From an uncultured Bacilli bacterium (GTDB taxonomy: Bacteria > Bacillota_I > Bacilli_A > RF39 > UBA660), in assembly GCA_934098745.1 (NCBI GenBank), contig CAKOPG010000001.1, positions 1 to 64,000 of the forward strand: a stretch of DNA of 64,000 nucleotides, given 5' to 3'. The notes beneath the pieces were generated by a model. That model was given only the letters and a program-made list of their open reading frames with translations. It had not been told where the DNA came from and did no database searches. Both the position numbers and the translations under genes were made by a program. How positions within the stretch are numbered: the stretch's first letter is position 1; each line of letters opens with the position of its first letter. Shown here one piece after another: positions 58,787 through 64,000 of the stretch.

Positions 58787-60859
58787 ATGGCTCGTAAAAT
58801 TAGTTTAGAGAATACAAGAAATATTGGAATTATGGCTCATATTGATGCAGGTAAGACTACTTGTACTGAACGTGTTCTATATCATACTGGTAAGATTCAT
58901 AAGATTGGTGAAACACATGATGGAGCTAGTCAAATGGACTGGATGGAACAAGAACAAGAAAGAGGTATTACTATTACATCAGCGGCAACGACAGCCTATT
59001 GGAAAGGTCATAGATTTAATATAATTGATACTCCAGGACACGTAGATTTTACTATTGAAGTTCAAAGAAGTTTAAGAGTACTAGATGGGGCTGTACTATT
59101 ATTAGACTCTCAAGCTGGTGTTGAACCACAAAGTGAAACTGTATGGAGACAAGCAAATGAATATAAAGTACCTAGAATAATATTCTCAAATAAGATGGAT
59201 AAGATGGGTGCAGATTTCTTTATGAGTTTAAATAGTGTTAAGGATAGACTTGGTGCGAAGAGTGCTGCTATCGAATTACCTATTGGGGCTGAAAATGAAT
59301 TTAGAGGTGTTGTTAACTTAGTTACAATGACAGCTTTAGAATTTGATGGAAGTCAGGATGAAAACGCTAAAGAAATAGAAATTCCTGAGGAATTAAAAGA
59401 TAAGGCTTTAGAATATAGAAATATATTAATTGAAGCAGTAGCTGATTATGATGAAGAATTAATGATGAAGTATCTAGATGGTGAAGAGATATCTGTAGAA
59501 CTTTTAAAGAAAGCTATTAGAGAGGCTACTTTAAAAGCTGAATTCTTCCCATTCATGTGTGGAACAGCTTTAGGAAATATGGGTATTAAACCACTTCTTG
59601 ATGCAGTTATTGATTATTTACCTAGTCCACTTGATGTACCTTCAATTGAATGTACAGATGCAAATGGTAATGAGGTACTTAGACATCCTTCTGATTCTGA
59701 ACCATTTACAGCTTTAGCATTTAAGGTTATGACAGATCCATTCGTAGGTAAGCTTACTTTCTTTAGAGTATATTCAGGTACTTTAAAGAGTGGTAGTTAT
59801 GTAATGAATTCTACGAAGGGTGAGAAAGAAAGAATTGGAAGAATCTTATTAATGCATGCAAATCACAGAGAAGAAATTGACGAAGTTTATGCTGGTGATA
59901 TAGCAGCAGCTGTAGGACTTAAAGATACAACAACAGCTGATACATTATGCGATGAAAAGAAGATTGCAATTCTTAAAGGTATGGAATTCCCAGAACCAGT
60001 TATTACTCAAGCTGTTGAACCTAAATCAAAAGCTGATCAAGATAAGATGGGAATTGCTTTAGCTAAATTAGCGGAAGAAGATCCAACATTTAGAATGAAG
60101 ACTGATCATGAAACTGGTCAAACAGTAATTAGTGGTATGGGTGAACTTCATCTAGATGTACTTATCGATAGAATGAGAAGAGAATTTGGTGTTGAAGCTA
60201 CAGTTGGTGCTCCACAAGTAGCATACCGTGAAACTATTACCCAAGCTGCTGATTGTGTTGGAAAACATATTAAACAATCTGGTGGTCGTGGACAATATGG
60301 ACACGTTGAAATTCACTTTGAACCAAATCCTGATAAGGGATATGAATTTGTTGATAAAATTGTTGGTGGTGTAGTTCCAAGAGAATACATTCCAGTAGTT
60401 GATAAAGGATTACAAGAAGCAATGGCTTCAGGTATTTTAGCAGGATATCCAATGGTAGATGTTAAAGCAACATTATTCTTTGGATCATATCATGATGTCG
60501 ATTCATCTGAAATGGCCTTTAAGATAGCTGCTTCACTTGCTTTAAAGGAAGCTAAAGCTAAATGTAAACCAGTATTACTTGAACCTATTATGAAAGTAGT
60601 AGTAGTTGCTCCAGATGAATATACAGGTGGGGTAATTGGTGATATTACTTCAAGAAGAGGTAAACCACTTGGTCAAGAATCAAGAGGAAATGCAATAGCA
60701 TTTACGGCAATGGTTCCCCTTGCAGAAATGTTTGGTTATGCAACAAGTTTAAGATCTAATACTCAAGGTAGAGGTACATTTACAATGACAATGGATCACT
60801 ACGAAGAGGTTCCAAAATCTATTGCTGAAGAAATTATTAAGAAAAATGGTGGAAATTAG
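58787..60859 (+). CDS. fusA: Elongation factor G
   Basis: The protein is 690 aa, a full-length EF-G that drives ribosomal translocation and, with RRF, recycling. GTPase motifs: AHIDAGKTT (G1, residues 17-25), RGITITSAATT (switch II approach), DTPGHVDF (G3) and NKMDKMGADF (G4). Domain IV carries the tip loop SGGRGQYGHV that reaches the decoding centre. The start has a GAAAGGA site 9 bases upstream. Nothing unusual is seen. Confidence 0.98.
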   Translation: MARKISLENTRNIGIMAHIDAGKTTCTERVLYHTGKIHKIGETHDGASQMDWMEQEQERGITITSAATTAYWKGHRFNIIDTPGHVDFTIEVQRSLRVLDGAVLLLDSQAGVEPQSETVWRQANEYKVPRIIFSNKMDKMGADFFMSLNSVKDRLGAKSAAIELPIGAENEFRGVVNLVTMTALEFDGSQDENAKEIEIPEELKDKALEYRNILIEAVADYDEELMMKYLDGEEISVELLKKAIREATLKAEFFPFMCGTALGNMGIKPLLDAVIDYLPSPLDVPSIECTDANGNEVLRHPSDSEPFTALAFKVMTDPFVGKLTFFRVYSGTLKSGSYVMNSTKGEKERIGRILLMHANHREEIDEVYAGDIAAAVGLKDTTTADTLCDEKKIAILKGMEFPEPVITQAVEPKSKADQDKMGIALAKLAEEDPTFRMKTDHETGQTVISGMGELHLDVLIDRMRREFGVEATVGAPQVAYRETITQAADCVGKHIKQSGGRGQYGHVEIHFEPNPDKGYEFVDKIVGGVVPREYIPVVDKGLQEAMASGILAGYPMVDVKATLFFGSYHDVDSSEMAFKIAASLALKEAKAKCKPVLLEPIMKVVVVAPDEYTGGVIGDITSRRGKPLGQESRGNAIAFTAMVPLAEMFGYATSLRSNTQGRGTFTMTMDHYEEVPKSIAEEIIKKNGGN

Positions 60860-60868
60860 TAATAGTAC

Positions 60869-60896
60869 TTGCAAAAATTTTAAAATTTGCTAAAAT
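60869..60896 (+). promoter_or_regulatory. tuf promoter
   Basis: TTGCAA (60869-60874), 16-base spacer, TAAAAT (60891-60896) in the 67-base fusA-tuf gap. It would add to read-through from the str operon. Confidence 0.55.
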
Positions 60897-60926
60897 TATA
60901 TATATAAAGAAAGAGAGGAAATTAAA

Positions 60927-62111
60927 ATGGCAAAAGCAAAATTTGATCGTAGCAAACCACATGTTAACATTGGTACAATTGGCCACGTTGACCATGGTAA
61001 AACTACATTAACAGCTGCTATATCTGCACATTTAGCTGGAAAAAACGGAAATGAAAAAGTTGATTTCGCTAATATCGATAAAGCACCTGAAGAAAGAGAA
61101 AGAGGAATTACAATTAATACTGCTCATATCGAGTACAGTACTGAAAAGAGACACTATGCACACGTTGACTGCCCAGGACATGCTGACTACGTTAAGAACA
61201 TGATTACTGGTGCTGCTCAAATGGATGGAGCAATCTTAGTTATTGCTGCTACTGATGGACCAATGGCGCAAACTAGAGAACATATCTTACTTGCTCGTCA
61301 AGTTGGAGTTCCTAGAATGGTTGTATTCATGAACAAGTGTGATATGGTTGATGATGAAGAATTACTAGACTTAGTTGAAATGGAAATTCGTGAATTATTA
61401 ACTGAATATGGATATGATGGAGATAATACACCAATCATTAGAGGTTCTGCTCTTAAGGCTCTTGAAGGAGATCCTGCTTGGACAGCTAAGATTGATGAAT
61501 TAATGGATGCTGTTGATACTTGGATTCCAACTCCAGAAAGAGATAATGACAAACCATTCTTAATGTCAATTGAAGACGTATTTACTATCACAGGACGTGG
61601 AACTGTTGTTACAGGTCGTGTTGAAAGAGGTATGTTAAAACTTAACGATGAAGTTGAAATCGTTGGTCTTAAAGATACTAAAAAGACAGTTGTTACTGGT
61701 ATTGAAATGTTCAGAAAACAACTTGACTTTGCTGAAGCTGGAGATAATGCTGGTGTACTTCTACGTGGTATTGCAAGAGAAGACGTTGAAAGAGGTCAAG
61801 TACTTGCTAAACCAGGAAGTGTTCATCCACATAAAAAATTCAAAGCACAAGTTTATGTACTTTCTAAAGAAGAAGGTGGAAGACATACACCATTCTTTAC
61901 AAACTACAGACCACAATTCTACTTCAGAACTACTGATGTTACTGGTGTAATTACATTACCAGAAGGAACTGAAATGGTTATGCCTGGAGATAATGTAACT
62001 ATGACTGTTGAATTAATAGCTCCAATCGCTGTTGAAAACGGAACTAAGTTCTCTATTCGTGAGGGTGGAAGAACTGTTGGTGCTGGATCAGTTTCTGAAA
62101 TTATTGAATAA
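60927..62111 (+). CDS. tuf: Elongation factor Tu
   Basis: The protein is 394 aa. It delivers aminoacyl-tRNA to the ribosome. GHVDHGKT (residues 19-26), RGITINTAHIEY (switch I), DCPGHADYVKN (G3) and MNKCDMVDD (G4) are intact, as are domains 2 and 3 to the final GRTVGAGSVSEIIE. The codon use favours GTT, GCT, CGT and C-ending codons more than neighbouring genes, as expected for one of the most highly expressed genes. GAGAGG precedes the ATG and a strong terminator follows. Confidence 0.99.
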   Translation: MAKAKFDRSKPHVNIGTIGHVDHGKTTLTAAISAHLAGKNGNEKVDFANIDKAPEERERGITINTAHIEYSTEKRHYAHVDCPGHADYVKNMITGAAQMDGAILVIAATDGPMAQTREHILLARQVGVPRMVVFMNKCDMVDDEELLDLVEMEIRELLTEYGYDGDNTPIIRGSALKALEGDPAWTAKIDELMDAVDTWIPTPERDNDKPFLMSIEDVFTITGRGTVVTGRVERGMLKLNDEVEIVGLKDTKKTVVTGIEMFRKQLDFAEAGDNAGVLLRGIAREDVERGQVLAKPGSVHPHKKFKAQVYVLSKEEGGRHTPFFTNYRPQFYFRTTDVTGVITLPEGTEMVMPGDNVTMTVELIAPIAVENGTKFSIREGGRTVGAGSVSEIIE

Positions 62112-62120
62112 TTAAACTAA

Positions 62121-62150
62121 AACTATCAAGAAATACTTGGTAGTTTTTTT
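62121..62150 (+). terminator. tuf terminator
   Basis: AACTATCAAG (62121-62130) pairs with CTTGGTAGTT (62136-62145), then T's. Confidence 0.9.
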
Positions 62151-62206
62151 CTTTATGTATATCTTTATTTTTCTTTTAATATGTGTTATATTTAAAATGG
62201 TGATAG

Positions 62207-62851
62207 ATGATGTTAATATATGTAGCTAGTGCATTAATATTAATGCCATACATTATTTATTTTTTTAATATATTGATTAATAAAGATAAAAAGGTAACTG
62301 ATGATAATGGATTTAATGTTACTAAGGATATTGTATCTTCATATGATAAGATTAATATTATAGAGACAACAGGATTAGTTACTTATTATAATCCTAAAAG
62401 AAAAGTAATTAAACTTAATAGTAAGTGCTATTATGGATCTAATTTAAGTGTAATAGCCATATCTTTATTGGAAGCAGGAATATCGGTTACTGATAATAAA
62501 AAGAATAAATACTTAAAGATATTTAAAGTATTATTTAGTAATTTAAAATTACTTTATATATTTCCATTAATAATATGTTTTATAAATACCCAAGTATATG
62601 AATTATATGATGCAGTAGTTGGTTTAATTTTAGTTATACTTTGTACAACAATTACTTATATGTTTAATAATATAATAATTTTGTCTTTTGATTGGGTAAG
62701 TAATAATATTGAAAAAGTTAAATCTATCTCAAAAAGGAATAAAGAATTAGTTATTAATTATATTAAGAATATTGTTTTTATGAATAGATTTATCTTTTTT
62801 GGAGAATTATTAATAATTATTAGAATGGTAGCAATAATTATTAGTAAATAA
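62207..62851 (+). CDS. YugP-like membrane protein lacking the zinc-binding motif
   Basis: The protein is 214 aa with three or four membrane segments (about 5-22, 110-128, 132-155, 190-212). The region LVTYYNPKRKVIKLNSKCYYG followed by SNLSVIAISLLEAGISV aligns without gaps to the YugP/zinc-peptidase-2 family: VxDHYDPRxKxLxLSxxVYxG, then AAxxVAAHECGHAIQ. The HECGH zinc and catalytic motif is LEAGI here, so both His ligands are lost and only Glu remains. Peptidase activity is not expected. The length is close to that of YugP. It probably kept a structural or regulatory membrane role. GGTGAT lies before the start (ATG at 62207 or 62210). Confidence 0.7.
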   Translation: MMLIYVASALILMPYIIYFFNILINKDKKVTDDNGFNVTKDIVSSYDKINIIETTGLVTYYNPKRKVIKLNSKCYYGSNLSVIAISLLEAGISVTDNKKNKYLKIFKVLFSNLKLLYIFPLIICFINTQVYELYDAVVGLILVILCTTITYMFNNIIILSFDWVSNNIEKVKSISKRNKELVINYIKNIVFMNRFIFFGELLIIIRMVAIIISK

Positions 62852-62921
62852 TAAATAGTACTGATATAATTAATTTAAGGTAGGAGTATATGAATGAGTA
62901 AGAAGAAAATAATTAGGGGTA

Positions 62922-64000
62922 ATGGTATTTTGTTTAGCATTGGTATTGGGGTATACAATATTAAATAATAAGAATGATAAGAAAGATAATTCAGTAAGTA
63001 TAGATGATAAGGTTGAGTCTGTAATTACTTTAGATATTAATCCAAGTATAAAGTTAGAAATAAATAAAGATAAACAAGTTATTAATATGATATCTTTAAA
63101 TGAAGATGGAAAAGATATCATTATAAATAATTATAAAGGAAAGAATTTTGAGGTAATTATAGATAATATTACTGATAAATTAATTGATAAAGGATATGCC
63201 AAAGATGAATTGATTATTTTAGTAGGAGTTAAGGGAAAGATTCTTGAAGAAGAAGTAAAAGAGGTTTTTGATAATAAGTTAGAGAATAAGGATATTAAAT
63301 ATAATATAATTATTCCAGAAATTAGTGAGAGTTCTTCTTTAATAGCTAAAAAGTATAATATTACTGATAGTAAGGCTTCATATTTAGAGGATATTTTAGA
63401 AAAATATACAGATTTAAAAATAGAAGATTTAAAAGATATGAATATAAAAGATATTATTACTAAAACTGAAGAAATAGATAAATCACTTGATAATGATAAT
63501 AAGGAAGAGAATAATAATAGTGATAATCAGGGAAATGGCAATTCTTATGGTGGAGGGTATGGAACACTAGAGAAATGTAATTATGTAAGCAGGGCTTTAA
63601 CGAATGAAGAAGCAGGTAAGAAAGTGGCTTCATTAATGGGAGCTAGTGTTGGTACGGGAAAATACTGCGATAAGTTGGCACCGGAGTCGGTGGCAGATTT
63701 GTCGGCTGATGGTACATGTGTATATAAAGTAACATTTGCCCATAGGACTAGATCATGCGTTTATTATGTAGGGGTTGAGACAGGTAATATAATAGGAGAA
63801 CCTAGTTGTACTTCAAAATTAGTAGATGAAGGAGAAGTCCAATGTATTGTTATGGAATCAATGGGAATTACAAAGCGTGAACAAGCATATTTAAAAAATA
63901 ATAGAGATAATGGTAGTGGATGGATATATGATGTAGAAGATGTATATGGAACACCTGATGAAGAAGGAAAAAAATATATTTATGAATATCATGTATCTAA
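62922..64000 (+). CDS. RsgI-like/PepSY surface protein, 5' frameshift and 3' truncated by window
   Basis: The open frame runs from the ATG at 62922 to the window end (359 codons, no stop). It begins with a membrane helix (MVFCLALVLGYTIL), then a domain whose VITLDINPSIKLEINKDKQV is the hallmark of the extracytoplasmic RsgI-type domain of anti-sigma factors. After a Ser/Asn/Gly-rich linker comes a Cys-containing region with PepSY-like phrases (YYVGVETGNIIGE, WIYDVEDVYG). The best ribosome site (AGGAG, 62882-62886) belongs to an ATG at 62894 in another frame, which encodes MSKKKIIRG and then stops. Removing one G of the GGGG at 62916-62919 would join the two into MSKKKIIRV-MVFCLALVLG, a normal basic N terminus. 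So the gene is either frameshifted or there is a sequence error. Confidence 0.7.
   Translation, partial: MVFCLALVLGYTILNNKNDKKDNSVSIDDKVESVITLDINPSIKLEINKDKQVINMISLNEDGKDIIINNYKGKNFEVIIDNITDKLIDKGYAKDELIILVGVKGKILEEEVKEVFDNKLENKDIKYNIIIPEISESSSLIAKKYNITDSKASYLEDILEKYTDLKIEDLKDMNIKDIITKTEEIDKSLDNDNKEENNNSDNQGNGNSYGGGYGTLEKCNYVSRALTNEEAGKKVASLMGASVGTGKYCDKLAPESVADLSADGTCVYKVTFAHRTRSCVYYVGVETGNIIGEPSCTSKLVDEGEVQCIVMESMGITKREQAYLKNNRDNGSGWIYDVEDVYGTPDEEGKKYIYEYHVS

Noticed and set aside
1..64000. tRNA, rRNA, CRISPR array, insertion sequence or prophage genes
   Set aside because: I looked for cloverleaf ends, regularly spaced repeats, transposase or integrase motifs and phage structural genes and saw none.

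Overview
The window is a 64 kb piece of a very AT-rich Firmicutes-type chromosome. Supporting traits are Shine-Dalgarno sites of the AGGAGG kind, TTGACA/TATAAT promoters, U-tract terminators, a T-box in front of thrS, and gene pairs typical of low-GC Gram-positives (ymfF/ymfH-like M16 peptidases, YunB, a Tad pilus without outer-membrane parts). TGG encodes Trp and TGA is used as a stop, so this is not a code-4 Mollicute. An uncultured gut-type member of the Bacilli (RF39/Erysipelotrichales-like) is my best inference, not something the sequence proves.

Layout. 0.1-5.6 kb: a membrane-anchored protein whose GC-rich C terminus looks like the variable domain of a diversity-generating retroelement (DGR) target; recA with a possible SOS box; two cell-surface genes on the minus strand. 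5.7-14.7 kb: a degenerate EIIB-like protein, a histidine kinase, NUDIX and Smr proteins, RNA modification genes, a WG-repeat-like protein, an orphan type IV pilin with lspA and rluD, and a rhomboid protease. 14.8-30.7 kb: the most unusual region. Three single-pass surface proteins (one of 1872 aa) are followed by a complete but strongly altered F1-like ATPase set (c-like, b/delta-like, alpha, beta, epsilon, a non-standard membrane protein, gamma, a 615-aa coiled-coil protein) and then a TasA/camelysin-like surface protein. 30.8-43.9 kb: radC, deoD, M16 peptidases, rpsB-tsf, an acyl-adenylate ligase, a hybrid pseudokinase with a CYTH protein, and T-box/thrS. 44.1-51.2 kb: a cohesin+dockerin surface protein and a minimal Tad pilus cluster. 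51.3-57.5 kb: yebC, yunB, a ZIP transporter, maf, a nucleoside phosphorylase and an ABC/FtsX fusion. 57.7-62.1 kb: the str operon (rpsL, rpsG, fusA, tuf). 62.2-64 kb: a YugP-like protein without its zinc ligands and an RsgI/PepSY-like protein that appears frameshifted at its start and runs off the window.

How it fits together. The 14.8-30 kb region is the best candidate for an undescribed system. The beta-like subunit keeps its P-loop, catalytic Glu and DELSEED-like loop, and the alpha-like subunit keeps its arginine finger, so ATP hydrolysis is expected. The c-like subunit, however, has Ala where the ion-binding carboxylate should be, and no recognisable subunit a is present. The motor therefore probably does not pump ions. 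Linked to large surface proteins, it resembles in logic the F1-like-X0 ATPases of Mollicutes that power gliding or antibody processing, but the gene content differs. I infer an ATP-driven machine acting on the cell surface. Several other proteins here are sensory or enzymatic folds with lost active sites (EIIB-like, histidine kinase-like, YugP-like).
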